Shown here: in pieces, positions 36,609 to 44,548 of the stretch
Position numbering within the stretch: the stretch's first letter is position 1
Layout of the letters: each line of letters starts with the position of its first letter
DNA from: an uncultured Selenomonadales bacterium
GTDB lineage: Bacteria; Bacillota; Negativicutes; Selenomonadales; Selenomonadaceae
DNA: 64,000 bases
Reading direction: 5' to 3'
Assembly (NCBI GenBank): GCA_947165145.1
Contig: CAMUZG010000005.1
Span: forward strand, 18,403 to 82,402
Notes under the pieces: generated by a model
What the model saw: the letters and a program-made list of their open reading frames with translations, nothing else
Database searches by the model: none
What the model was told of the DNA's origin: nothing
Translations under genes and position numbers: made by a program

Positions 36609-37184
36609 TTGGAAACTAAAAATATAATCATCGTCGGCGTCGGCGGACAAGGCTCGTTGCTCGCCAGCAAAATTCTCGGACACCTGCTGTTGAACGCGGG
36701 CTTCGACGTGAAAGTTTCGGAAGTTCACGGTATGAGCCAACGCGGCGGCTCCGTGATAACTTACGTTCGGTTCGGCGATAAAGTTTATTCGCCCGTCGTC
36801 GACAAAGGTCAAGCGGACTTCATCGTTTCGTTCGAGATTTTGGAAACTGCGCGTTGGCTGTCGTGTTTGAAGTCGGACGGACAAATCGTCACGAACACGC
36901 AACAAATTGACCCAATGCCCGTCATCACGGGCGCGGCAGAATATCCTCAAGGGCTCGTCGAAAAAATTCGTGAGCAGGGAATCAAAATCGACGCAATGGA
37001 CTGTTTGACGCTCGCAAGACAAGCCGGTTCGCCCAAAGCCGTCAACATCGTCCTGCTCGGCAGATTGTCGCATTACTTCGACATTGCGGAAGAAGCGTGG
37101 CAAAACTCATTGAAAGCGAACGTCCCGCCGAAATTTTTGGAACTGAATCAACGCGCGTTTGAACTCGGCAAAAATTTTTCGTAA
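36609..37184 (+). CDS. iorB: Indolepyruvate:ferredoxin oxidoreductase, beta subunit
   Basis: Gamma-type domain partner of IorA. N-terminal IVGVGGQGSLLASKILGHLL and SEVHGMSQRGGSVITYVRFG are the family signature. The length of 191 residues is normal. The start is TTG at 36609 after AAGGAGG in the iorA end. The pair is the last of the pnp-sbp-iorAB run; a repeat element and a terminator follow at 37196-37431. Confidence 0.93.
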   Translation: METKNIIIVGVGGQGSLLASKILGHLLLNAGFDVKVSEVHGMSQRGGSVITYVRFGDKVYSPVVDKGQADFIVSFEILETARWLSCLKSDGQIVTNTQQIDPMPVITGAAEYPQGLVEKIREQGIKIDAMDCLTLARQAGSPKAVNIVLLGRLSHYFDIAEEAWQNSLKANVPPKFLELNQRAFELGKNFS

Positions 37185-37195
37185 CGTTCAAGCTT

Positions 37196-37375
37196 AAAAA
37201 CTTTGAGGCCGTCAAGGATGACGGCCTTACAGTCGCCCCGAAAACGTGATGTTTTCGAAGGCGACGCATCGCGGTTATCGCAACGTGAACTTAGCTTTAC
37301 GAGTAACCGCCCCTGCGAGGTGCCCTTTTCTTTTGCAACTTTTCTTTTGGGCACGCAAAAGAAAAGTTGATCAAT
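37196..37375 (-). repeat. 170-bp structured dispersed repeat, copy B (inverted)
   Basis: The reverse complement aligns with 17374-17541 almost end to end, including the AACTTTTCTTTT hairpin, CACCTCGCAGGGGCGGTTAC, the GCGTCGCCTTCGAAAACATC block and the GGCCGTC...GACGGCC terminal stem. Some stems are more diverged here (CGCGATGCG in place of CGCGAGGTG). It lies 12 bases after iorB. Confidence 0.9.
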
Positions 37376-37400
37376 AAAGTCAAACTGAAACTCAAAACTC

Positions 37401-37431
37401 AAGATCTCTCGCACACTGCGGGAGGTCTTTT
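37401..37431 (+). terminator. Rho-independent terminator after iorB
   Basis: 13-bp stem AAGATCTCTCGCA/TGCGGGAGGTCTT (two G-U pairs) with a three-base loop and a short T-run. It follows repeat copy B and closes the pnp-sbp-iorAB unit. Confidence 0.75.
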
Positions 37432-37486
37432 ACTTTGCAAAAAAAAATCGCCGACGTGTTGCCGACGGATTTCAATCAATCAAACT

Positions 37487-38047
37487 TCAATTATACGGAG
37501 CCGCGTGCCCGAAGGCGAAGCGATAGCCGACCAGGAAACATTCTTCCAGGAAAGCTTTATCCGCCTCGTCCGTCAAGGTAGCCAGCTCATTTTTGGTTCC
37601 GCTTGAATTGTAAAACTTGCCGCCCGTAAGGCAGAAAGTTTGATGCGTTGCCTTCGCGTTCTTCGGAGAAAATTTTTTTGTTATCGGGAAAATTTTTTGT
37701 TGCCAGACTTGCTTGCCGTCGACGTTCTTACGGACTTTGATTGAATACTTGTCCAGAAAATAGGGCGCGTCGTTGTAAAAGGCGATGAAGATGAAGTTTG
37801 GATCCGCCGCAACACGAATCGGGTCGTCGGGAGCAAGTCGTTCTCCAGTTGCCAAGCGGGCTTTAATTTTTTGCTCGAAAAGCTCCGCGCTTGTCCAGTC
37901 GCTTTTGAGTGTTGGACCGCTTTTTTGCTTTGCAGTCGTTGATATTTTTTTATCGGGCTTAACTTTCGGCAGGTCATAAGCTTGAGCCGTGCCGCATGAC
38001 ATGAGCAAGCTTATCAGCAGAGCCGCCGCCGAAAATTTTTTTAGCAT
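37487..38047 (-). CDS. Secreted protein of unknown function
   Basis: An exported protein of about 186 residues. Signal peptide MLKKFSAAALLISLLMSCGT ends near AQAYD; the SCGT may allow lipidation, but the cleavage after AQA looks better. The mature part begins with a basic KVKPDKKISTTAKQK stretch and then a soluble domain containing RVAADPNFIFIAFYNDAPYF and YRFAFGHAAPYN. No family is recognised. ATG at 38047 is chosen for the AGGAGTGAGC site; a longer frame to 38131 lacks a site. It is downstream of the yopX-like gene by 13 bases and likely co-transcribed. Confidence 0.6.
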   Translation of the reverse strand: MLKKFSAAALLISLLMSCGTAQAYDLPKVKPDKKISTTAKQKSGPTLKSDWTSAELFEQKIKARLATGERLAPDDPIRVAADPNFIFIAFYNDAPYFLDKYSIKVRKNVDGKQVWQQKIFPITKKFSPKNAKATHQTFCLTGGKFYNSSGTKNELATLTDEADKAFLEECFLVGYRFAFGHAAPYN

Positions 38048-38060
38048 ACGGCTCACTCCT

Positions 38061-38540
38061 TTACAAAAGCTCCGCGTCAAATTTTGGCGAGTCGATTTTG
38101 GGAACGTCTGGTTCGTTTTTTTTTGGGGCAACGGTATCTTGGATAAGCAATTCGGGATTGTCGAAGCGGTTGCCCAAAATCGTTATCTTCCAATTCTGCG
38201 TGTCGTACAGGGTTTGGCGTATATTGTCAGCGTACTCGAGAACGAAACAGCCGCCGTGAAAGGTCACCACTCCGACGCGCCCGTCCTCCAAGGAAACGAT
38301 GTCGTCTTCGTAGATTTCTTTGCCGGTGCTGTCGACCAAGCCCGTGAACTGCCCGATTGTTTTCGGATCGACACGGTAACCTTCGTAGCCGTTCTCGTAA
38401 ACGAAAATATGAGCTTGCGGACCAGGGTCGCCGTACGTTCCGCGCTTAAGATAGAAACCGTAGATCCAAACGCTTTTCTCTTCGCCGCTGAATATTTGAA
38501 AAGTTTTTAAGCCGCGATATTTAATTTCACGTTCAGCCAT
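38061..38540 (-). CDS. YopX-family protein (phage-type)
   Basis: About 159 residues with the YopX family layout. The N-terminus is MAEREIKYRGLKTFQ, then WIYGFYLKRGTYG, then the signature DPKTIGQFTGLVDSTGKEI and YEDDIVSLEDGRVGVV. YopX proteins are mostly prophage genes of unknown function, so this is a possible relic of a phage. The C-terminal tail is acidic and low-complexity. ATG 38540 with GGAGGTG. Upstream lies a 547-bp gap holding two perfect palindromes. Confidence 0.8.
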   Translation of the reverse strand: MAEREIKYRGLKTFQIFSGEEKSVWIYGFYLKRGTYGDPGPQAHIFVYENGYEGYRVDPKTIGQFTGLVDSTGKEIYEDDIVSLEDGRVGVVTFHGGCFVLEYADNIRQTLYDTQNWKITILGNRFDNPELLIQDTVAPKKNEPDVPKIDSPKFDAELL

Positions 38541-38596
38541 GAAAGACACCTCCGACTTTAAACACAGATCAAAATTTCATGTCCGCAACTTTACCA

Positions 38597-38617
38597 CCGT
38601 GGAAAATTTTTCCACGG
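38597..38617. promoter_or_regulatory. Perfect 10-bp inverted repeat upstream of the yopX-like gene
   Basis: CCGTGGAAAA, one base, TTTTCCACGG. It lies about 60 bases upstream of the YopX start. It could be an operator or a hairpin terminator; no promoter pairing is obvious. Confidence 0.45.
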
Positions 38618-38820
38618 AAGTTTTTGCGCTGCTTTGGATTGGCGGGCGTCAGCGAGATAAAATTGTTTTAACCTTCGATGTTAGTCACCCCCTTCGTTGT
38701 CTCAAAAAAATTTCTTAAGCTCATTCAGGATTTCCACATGTAAAAAAACCTGTAAACCAAAATTTTTCATGCGCCAAAAATTGTGCAACTTGACGGCGAA
38801 AATTTTTCGACCAAATGATT

Positions 38821-38834
38821 TCGTTTACGTAAAC
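38821..38834. promoter_or_regulatory. 14-bp perfect palindrome CGTTTACGTAAACG
   Basis: Perfect dyad in the divergent region between the YopX-like gene and aroA. Its form suits a dimeric regulator. No matching second copy was found by eye. Confidence 0.4.
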
Positions 38835-38935
38835 GTCTGTTTCCAACGTGATTCACACGCATGAAGTTTCCACGTATAATAACGAATCATACTTGAATTG
38901 TAAAGCGGTGAAACAAACTTTTTATGTAATATCTG

Positions 38936-38964
38936 TTGAAAATTTTTTGAGCGCGTGATATAGT
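38936..38964 (+). promoter_or_regulatory. Sigma-A type promoter for aroA
   Basis: TTGAAA (38936-38941), 17-base spacer, TATAGT (38959-38964). It implies a leader of about 115 bases before the aroA start, with no recognised riboswitch in it. Confidence 0.65.
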
Positions 38965-39087
38965 TCGCGCACTTGTTAGACAGTTTCGTTAACGCGATGT
39001 TCTGTCGTTCGCGCCAAATTTACATACAAAGCCAACCGCTTTTTCTAGAGCGCGGCGAATTCTCACACAACGTTAGGAGAATGTTTT

Positions 39088-40371
39088 ATGAAAAAAATTT
39101 TGCCGTCGACACACGGACTGCGCGGCGAACTCGAAATTCCAGGCGACAAATCAATTTCGCACCGCAGCATAATTTTATCGGCGTTGAGCGATTCAACCGT
39201 CGAAGTGTCGAATTTTTTGGCGGGCGCGGATTGTCTGTCAACCGTCGCGTGCATGAGGTCACTTGGCGCGAAAATCGAACGATTCGGCGAAAAAATTCTC
39301 GTCACGGGCAACGGACTGCACAATCTGCGCGAACCCGAAAATATTTTGGACGCGGGCAACTCCGGCACGACGCTCCGATTGCTAATGGGTCTGCTTGCTC
39401 CGCAAAAATTTCTGACGACGTTCACGGGCGACGATTCGCTCCGCCGCAGACCGATGGCTCGCGTGATTCAGCCGCTCACGATGATGGGCGCGTTGATTTT
39501 CGGTCGCAACGTCAATCGCAACCTGCCAATAACAATTCTGCCCTCCGTCAAAAATCTGCGCGGAATCAGCTACGAAATGCCCGTCGCCAGCGCACAAGTC
39601 AAGTCAGCGATACTTTTGGCGGGACTTTACGCCGATTCGCCGACGATCGTCATTGAGCCCGCGCCGTCACGTGACCATACCGAAAAAATGCTCGCGGCGT
39701 TCGGTGTACAGCTTGAACGTGTCGGCAACGCGATAAAAATTTTCCCCGCCGAAAAACTCATTGCGCCCGAAAAAATTTCCGTGCCGAGTGATATTTCTTC
39801 TGCGGCATATTGGCTCGTGCTCGCGACGATTCTTGACGGTTCCGACGTGACGATTAAAAATGTCGGCGTCAACGAAACGCGAACGGGGATTCTCGACGTG
39901 CTCCGCGATATGGGCGCGACGTTTGAATTGCTCAACGTGCGGACTTCGGGCGGCGAACGTGCGGCTGATATTCGCGTTGTCAGCTCGAAACTGCGCGGCG
40001 TCGAATTCGGCGGCGAAATGATTCCGCGACTGATTGACGAAATTCCCGCGTTGGCAGTGGCGGCGGCATTTGCTGAGGGCACGACGATTATCCGCGACGT
40101 GGGCGAATTGCGCGTCAAGGAGACTGACCGGCTCGCGGCGATTGTCGACGAGTTCAACAAAATTTCGCCCGAAACTTTCACGGCGACGGACGACAGCTTG
40201 ATTGTTCGCGGCGGACGTGAAAAATTTTTCGCAGAATGCAAGACGCGTGCCGATCACCGAATGGCAATGTCGGTGTCGATATTCGGTGCGGCGGCGAATG
40301 GCGTTGTGCTCGACGACGATTCTTGCGTAAAAATTTCCTACCCGAACTTTTTCGACGTGCTGAAAAATTGA
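39088..40371 (+). CDS. aroA: 3-phosphoshikimate 1-carboxyvinyltransferase (EPSP synthase)
   Basis: Adds enolpyruvate from PEP to shikimate-3-phosphate in the aromatic amino-acid pathway. Signatures are GDKSISHRSIILSALS at the N-terminus, DAGNSGTTLRLLMGLL near residue 92, and the catalytic region LRVKETDRLAAIVDEF with RADHRMAMSVSIFG near the end. The length of 427 residues is normal. ATG at 39088 follows TTAGGAGA. It stands alone between the YopX region and the repeat-motif membrane protein; no other aro gene is in the window. The Class I/II assignment (glyphosate response) is not made. Confidence 0.95.
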   Translation: MKKILPSTHGLRGELEIPGDKSISHRSIILSALSDSTVEVSNFLAGADCLSTVACMRSLGAKIERFGEKILVTGNGLHNLREPENILDAGNSGTTLRLLMGLLAPQKFLTTFTGDDSLRRRPMARVIQPLTMMGALIFGRNVNRNLPITILPSVKNLRGISYEMPVASAQVKSAILLAGLYADSPTIVIEPAPSRDHTEKMLAAFGVQLERVGNAIKIFPAEKLIAPEKISVPSDISSAAYWLVLATILDGSDVTIKNVGVNETRTGILDVLRDMGATFELLNVRTSGGERAADIRVVSSKLRGVEFGGEMIPRLIDEIPALAVAAAFAEGTTIIRDVGELRVKETDRLAAIVDEFNKISPETFTATDDSLIVRGGREKFFAECKTRADHRMAMSVSIFGAAANGVVLDDDSCVKISYPNFFDVLKN

Positions 40372-40412
40372 GCGTCGACCGCAACAAAAAAGTGCAGATG
40401 AATTTCATCGCG

Positions 40413-41477
40413 CTATTTTTTGTTTGTCGCCTGATTGAGCCACTCGCGCAGATAATCGCCGATTGCTTTGACAACTTGCGACTCGCGAATTTTCGTCGTT
40501 ATGCAAATGAGTTTAAAGCTGCCGTTGAAAATGTATTTGCCGATAAGTTCGCCGATTTTGTCCGCAATCATTCGCGCAACGACGAACAGGATTAACGAAA
40601 CTTTGATGCCCAAAACCGTGAGCGCGATGCCGCCGAACAGTGGTAGCAGGAAAATCATTGCCAATTTTATCAGCAGGAACGAGAACGCCACGCTGACCGT
40701 TGCCCGCGACAATCTGATGAACAGCGGAGCTTTGTTGCGAATGTTTTTGCGCACGTCATCAAAGGCAAGCCGCGGGTGTCGAATCGCTTTGACTGAAAAA
40801 TTTGCCGTTCGTTTCGCGTAATAGGTAAAGAATTCGCCGACCTTTTGAATCAGCTTGTTGATGTCCGTCGGAATGCTCGTGACCGTTGCCATTACCATTT
40901 GCGGATTAACTTCCGTGACAAAACTGCGCATTGAACGGAATGCTTCGCCGAAAATTGCGGGCGGCTTGCTCATGTTCGCGACGGCGTCGGGTATCGGCAG
41001 CGCGGGAATGAACGCCATCACAATGTAAAGCACGATTGCCAAGATTCGCCCTAAAATCATTCCGAGAAAATATTTTATGACGGCTTTTGGATTTCGTTTG
41101 AACGCGGCGGGGAAGTTCCGAATTCTGCGCGGGACTTTCTTCTTGACTTTGTCGATTTTCTTTTCACGCGGTTTGGAACGTTCTTCTTCGCGGGCAATTT
41201 GTTCCTCGTTTTCAATTTCAAGCGAACGCGACAGCCGAATCATCTTTTGGAAGGCGTCGGCGATATTTTTTTCCTGTGCCTTTTCCTGTTCCTCAAGTTG
41301 CTGGTCAAACGAGCGCGTGACGTGAATCATCTTCTCGAAGGCTTGCCGCAGATCATTTGAGCGCGTGGTTTGAATCATTCGCTGAAGTGCGCGTTCAATG
41401 TCCGACTGCTTTGTCGTGCGAATCATCTTTTGAAAATTTTCCTGCAAGTCACAGGAATTTTTCTTTTTGAGATCCAT
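40413..41477 (-). CDS. Membrane protein with four N-terminal KMIRTTRS-type repeats
   Basis: Not recognised. The N-terminal 105 residues carry four imperfect copies of a short helical motif, FQKMIRTTKQSD, LQRMIQTTRSND, FEKMIHVTRSFD and FQKMIRLSRSLE. A charged stretch of Lys/Glu/Arg (EEERSKPREKKIDKVKKK) comes next, and then two hydrophobic regions near residues 135-160 and 250-300 (FLGMILGRILAIVLYIVMAF and SFLLIKLAMIFLLPLFGGIA). The length is 354 residues. Convergent with aroA. The ATG at 41477 is followed at once by a lysine-rich start. No function is proposed. Confidence 0.65.
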   Translation of the reverse strand: MDLKKKNSCDLQENFQKMIRTTKQSDIERALQRMIQTTRSNDLRQAFEKMIHVTRSFDQQLEEQEKAQEKNIADAFQKMIRLSRSLEIENEEQIAREEERSKPREKKIDKVKKKVPRRIRNFPAAFKRNPKAVIKYFLGMILGRILAIVLYIVMAFIPALPIPDAVANMSKPPAIFGEAFRSMRSFVTEVNPQMVMATVTSIPTDINKLIQKVGEFFTYYAKRTANFSVKAIRHPRLAFDDVRKNIRNKAPLFIRLSRATVSVAFSFLLIKLAMIFLLPLFGGIALTVLGIKVSLILFVVARMIADKIGELIGKYIFNGSFKLICITTKIRESQVVKAIGDYLREWLNQATNKK

Positions 41478-41502
41478 CGCATCACCACCGAACGCAGATT
41501 TG

Positions 41503-41535
41503 AGCTGTCAGCTTTTAGCTTTCAGCTTTCAGGAG
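41503..41535. repeat. AGCTTTCAGCTGTCAG-family repeat, locus 1
   Basis: GAGCTGTCAGCTTTTAGCTT followed by TCAGCTTTCAGG, a short tandem of AGCTNTCAGCTTTCAG units. It lies between the gene at 40413-41477 and the Tad promoter. A second locus is at 55739-55769. Confidence 0.7.
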
Positions 41536-41651
41536 AGCTTGCAGACTGCTAAAAATTTTTAATGGGATTATAAAATCTGCCACGAATTTTATCAAGGTAC
41601 AATCGGCGGCGTTCATCAAAACTTCATTGTTTAAAATTGTTTGATAAAAAT

Positions 41652-41679
41652 TGACAAAAAAATTGCGGGCAGTATAATT
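41652..41679 (+). promoter_or_regulatory. Near-consensus promoter of the Tad pilus locus
   Basis: Perfect TTGACA (41652-41657), 16-base spacer, perfect TATAAT (41674-41679), then the cpaB ribosome site AGAGGAGG. It is the strongest promoter match seen in the window and sits at the head of the pilus operon. Confidence 0.85.
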
Positions 41680-41725
41680 CAAAATCAAATTGATATTGTT
41701 TGACGTGGCGAGAGGAGGCTTGCCG

Positions 41726-42814
41726 ATGTTCCAAAGGTTACTCGATAAACTAAATAATCTGTCTTCCAAACAGTTGCTTGCAATGGCAGGCGTCGCGGCA
41801 GTCCTGATGTTCGGGGCAATATACGCGGGCATGACGCTTTTAGCGGAAAGCAACAAGCCAATTCAACCGCCGCCCGAAGAAAAAGTCGTCGAGACTGTCG
41901 CGGTCGTCGTCGCCAAAAACAACATTCACCCGCGCACGCGTATTCAAGAGAGTATGCTCCAAATCAAAGAGTTGCCTGCCGACATTGTCCCCGAAGGCGC
42001 GATTAAATCTTTCACCGACGTGGTCAACGTTCAGGTCAAAGTCTCAATCTTCGCGGGCGACATCTTGACGATTCAAAAAGTTTTCGCTGAAGGTGGCGAC
42101 GAAGGTTTCACCGGCTCAATTCCCGCCGATTGCCGCGCAGTTTCGATAAGCGTCAACGACATCACGGGCGTTGCAGGTTTTGCCAAGCCAGGCGATCGTG
42201 TCGACTTGCTACTTGTCGAGAAAGGTAAACATCGCGCAATGACCGAATTGCTCCTGCAGAACGTGCCGCTACTCAGCATCAACCAAGACGCGGGCGGCGG
42301 AATTCCCGTCGACAAAAACGGCGTGCCGACTGGAGCAATCGCCAACCCGTCAATCGCAACGTTCGCATTGCAACCTAAAGAAGCTCTCAAGCTGATTTCT
42401 GCGGCGAAAATCGGAGAAATTTACATCTCACTGCGTCCGAGCAAACCGCAAAGTGCTTACGTCGAGCCAATGGAATACACAATCGAATCGATAGAAGCAC
42501 CGAAACCCGAACCTGTTCGTGAACCTGCGCCGGTCATACCGTCTAATCCTGCACCGCAAATTCCCGTAGCACCCGTAGCACCTGTAGAACCACCGCAGCC
42601 GAAAATCGAAATCATTGCGGGTGACCAAGTCGTTCAGAGTGCCACACCGACTTTGCCAGCAGGCGGACCGATAAATCCGCCGAATCAGCCGAATCAGCCG
42701 ACGACATCGCAACCGTTGCCGGCAATCCCGTCGCGTGGTGTCCCGCAAGAATTTTCCGCACCGCCCGTGCCTCACGTGCCGTTAGCTGATTCTCCCGTCG
42801 TTCGCACTAAATAA
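41726..42814 (+). CDS. cpaB: Flp pilus assembly protein CpaB/RcpC
   Basis: Inner-membrane/periplasmic component of the Tad secretion system. A membrane segment (LLAMAGVAAVLMFGAIYAGM) is followed by a SAF domain (NNIHPRTRIQESMLQIKELP) and the RcpC core (RAVSISVNDITGVAGFAKPG and VDLLLVEKG). The last 90 residues are rich in proline and of low complexity (PAPVIPSNPAPQIPVAPVAP). ATG 41726 with AGGAGG 8 bases upstream. The length is 362 residues. First gene of the locus; secretin follows. Confidence 0.9.
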   Translation: MFQRLLDKLNNLSSKQLLAMAGVAAVLMFGAIYAGMTLLAESNKPIQPPPEEKVVETVAVVVAKNNIHPRTRIQESMLQIKELPADIVPEGAIKSFTDVVNVQVKVSIFAGDILTIQKVFAEGGDEGFTGSIPADCRAVSISVNDITGVAGFAKPGDRVDLLLVEKGKHRAMTELLLQNVPLLSINQDAGGGIPVDKNGVPTGAIANPSIATFALQPKEALKLISAAKIGEIYISLRPSKPQSAYVEPMEYTIESIEAPKPEPVREPAPVIPSNPAPQIPVAPVAPVEPPQPKIEIIAGDQVVQSATPTLPAGGPINPPNQPNQPTTSQPLPAIPSRGVPQEFSAPPVPHVPLADSPVVRTK

Positions 42815-42828
42815 TTTGAGTATAGGAA

Positions 42829-44511
42829 ATGTTGATTATGAGTTGTTCATTTTTTCAAAAGTTTTGTCTGGCAGTGACGGTGCCGCTTTGTCTGTCAGCA
42901 AGCACTGTTCAAGCCGCCAACGTCGAAACGCTCACCATCAAGAAACAAACGTCGCACTACATGAACCTCGGACAGACAATCACGCGAATCGCCGTAGGCA
43001 ATCCCGATATTGCTTCGGTCGTTCAGTTACCAGGTTCTACAAGCGAATTTCTCATCGTCACGAAGACAACCGAGAGTTCAACCGCGTTGTTCGTGTGGAC
43101 GGCTGACGGTGTGCGCCACGAATATTTGATTATTGTTTCGCCCGAAGACCCGGGTCGTGCAATGCTAATTGAACAGGCTATCAATCTGCCTGATGTTCAC
43201 GTCAAAATTGTCGGCGAAAGAATTTTGCTCACGGGCACTGTTGAAAATCAATACGAAAAAAATCAAGCTCTCCAAACTGCGCGGCTCTTCGTCGACGGCA
43301 GCACGGAAAGCAGTCTTCTCGTCGGCAGCGGCTTTGACATGAAACTTGATACCAGCACCGCTCAAAGTGCAACCAGCGGCAGGTCGGAAGACATTGAACT
43401 CGCTAAATCCGAGAACAAGGGCAAAATTATTGATCTTATTCAAATTCTTCACCCGACGCAAATTCGCCTTGAGGCTCAGATAATCGAAATCAATTCCGAA
43501 GACGCAAAAGACCTCGGCTTTCAATACAGCACAAGCGGCAATGCTCCAGGCATTTTCACTTTCGGCGAAGATTACGCCAGAACAAATACAGCCATATCGG
43601 AAAGTTATTCCGACAGTAGCTCAACTGCCCGCAACGGTTCATGGTCTTACAGCGGCAACAGATCGAATTCCTACAGCGACAGCGATGATTATTCTTCAAA
43701 CAGCAGAGACAACAGCTTTTCAGGCAACGGCGGCAGATCGGGCAATAGTAGTTCGTCGTTCAGCCGCAGTGTAACTTCCACGTGGTACGACATGGTGCAA
43801 TTCGGCAATAATCCGCTCAAATGGATAGGTCAACACTTCGCGCCCGTTAACGTCACAATTTCCGCACTGGTCACTAAAGGCAAAGCGCGTATTCTTTCAC
43901 GACCAAGCGTCATTACGTTGAGCGGCGAACAGGCTACAATCCAAATCGGCGGCGAAATCCCCTACACTACGACCAATTCAAACGGCTGGTCCAATACCAG
44001 CTTTAAAAATTACGGTATCATTTTACAGTTCAAGCCCGTTGTTGACGCGCAGGGCAGAATAAATTCGGGCGTTCATGCCGAAGTCAGCAACATCAGCGGG
44101 CAGAGCGTCAACGGGCAACCGATAATTTCAACGCGCAGTGCCGATTCTGTTATCAGCTTATATTCGGGCTCGCCAATCGTCATCGGCGGCTTGATGGACT
44201 CATCCGAAACAAAGAACGTGCAGAAAATCCCGTTGCTCGGCGACATTCCGATTCTCGGCGAATTCTTCAAGTATACGTCCAAATCCCGTGACAAACGCGA
44301 ATTGATAATCGTCGTGACGCCACATCTTGTCGGCGAAGAAGACGTGTCGCGGTCGCCCATGAGCGAGGCAATGCGTCAGTGGTACGAGCAAGAGCAGCGT
44401 TATCGCGACGCAATGGAAAGTTTCGACTTCAACCGCCCCGTCGAAGAATTCACGCCCGACGAGGAGGAAGAATCAAAACCCGACAGTACCAACAAGCCTT
44501 TCAAAAAATAA
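42829..44511 (+). CDS. cpaC: Tad/Flp pilus secretin CpaC/RcpA
   Basis: Outer-membrane secretin channel for the Flp pilus. A signal peptide precedes an N-domain with the pilus-type TRIAVGNPDIASVV motif and a BON-like fold (LPDVHVKIVGERILLTGTVE). The secretin core is LVTKGKARILSRPSVITLSG, then GGEIPYTTT and GSPIVIGGLMDSSETKNVQK. Between residues about 254 and 320 a serine- and asparagine-rich, repetitive insert is present. The length is 560 residues. Start 42829 or 42838, after TAGGA. Confidence 0.9.
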   Translation: MLIMSCSFFQKFCLAVTVPLCLSASTVQAANVETLTIKKQTSHYMNLGQTITRIAVGNPDIASVVQLPGSTSEFLIVTKTTESSTALFVWTADGVRHEYLIIVSPEDPGRAMLIEQAINLPDVHVKIVGERILLTGTVENQYEKNQALQTARLFVDGSTESSLLVGSGFDMKLDTSTAQSATSGRSEDIELAKSENKGKIIDLIQILHPTQIRLEAQIIEINSEDAKDLGFQYSTSGNAPGIFTFGEDYARTNTAISESYSDSSSTARNGSWSYSGNRSNSYSDSDDYSSNSRDNSFSGNGGRSGNSSSSFSRSVTSTWYDMVQFGNNPLKWIGQHFAPVNVTISALVTKGKARILSRPSVITLSGEQATIQIGGEIPYTTTNSNGWSNTSFKNYGIILQFKPVVDAQGRINSGVHAEVSNISGQSVNGQPIISTRSADSVISLYSGSPIVIGGLMDSSETKNVQKIPLLGDIPILGEFFKYTSKSRDKRELIIVVTPHLVGEEDVSRSPMSEAMRQWYEQEQRYRDAMESFDFNRPVEEFTPDEEEESKPDSTNKPFKK

Positions 44512-44548
44512 TCGGCTTTGAAATTTCAGCGGAATGGAGGTTTTTTCA

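Larger units (their letters stand above)
38541..39087. other. Gene-poor region with palindromes and the aroA promoter
   Basis: 547 bases with no credible gene on either strand. It is AT-rich and holds the inverted repeat at 38597-38617, the palindrome at 38821-38834 and the aroA promoter at 38936-38964 (each listed). The stretch 38640-38820 shows nothing else recognisable. Confidence 0.6.

Noticed and set aside
34959..37103. Long minus-strand open frames opposite iorA and iorB
   Set aside because: Antisense shadows of conserved coding sequence with no start site or domain support.
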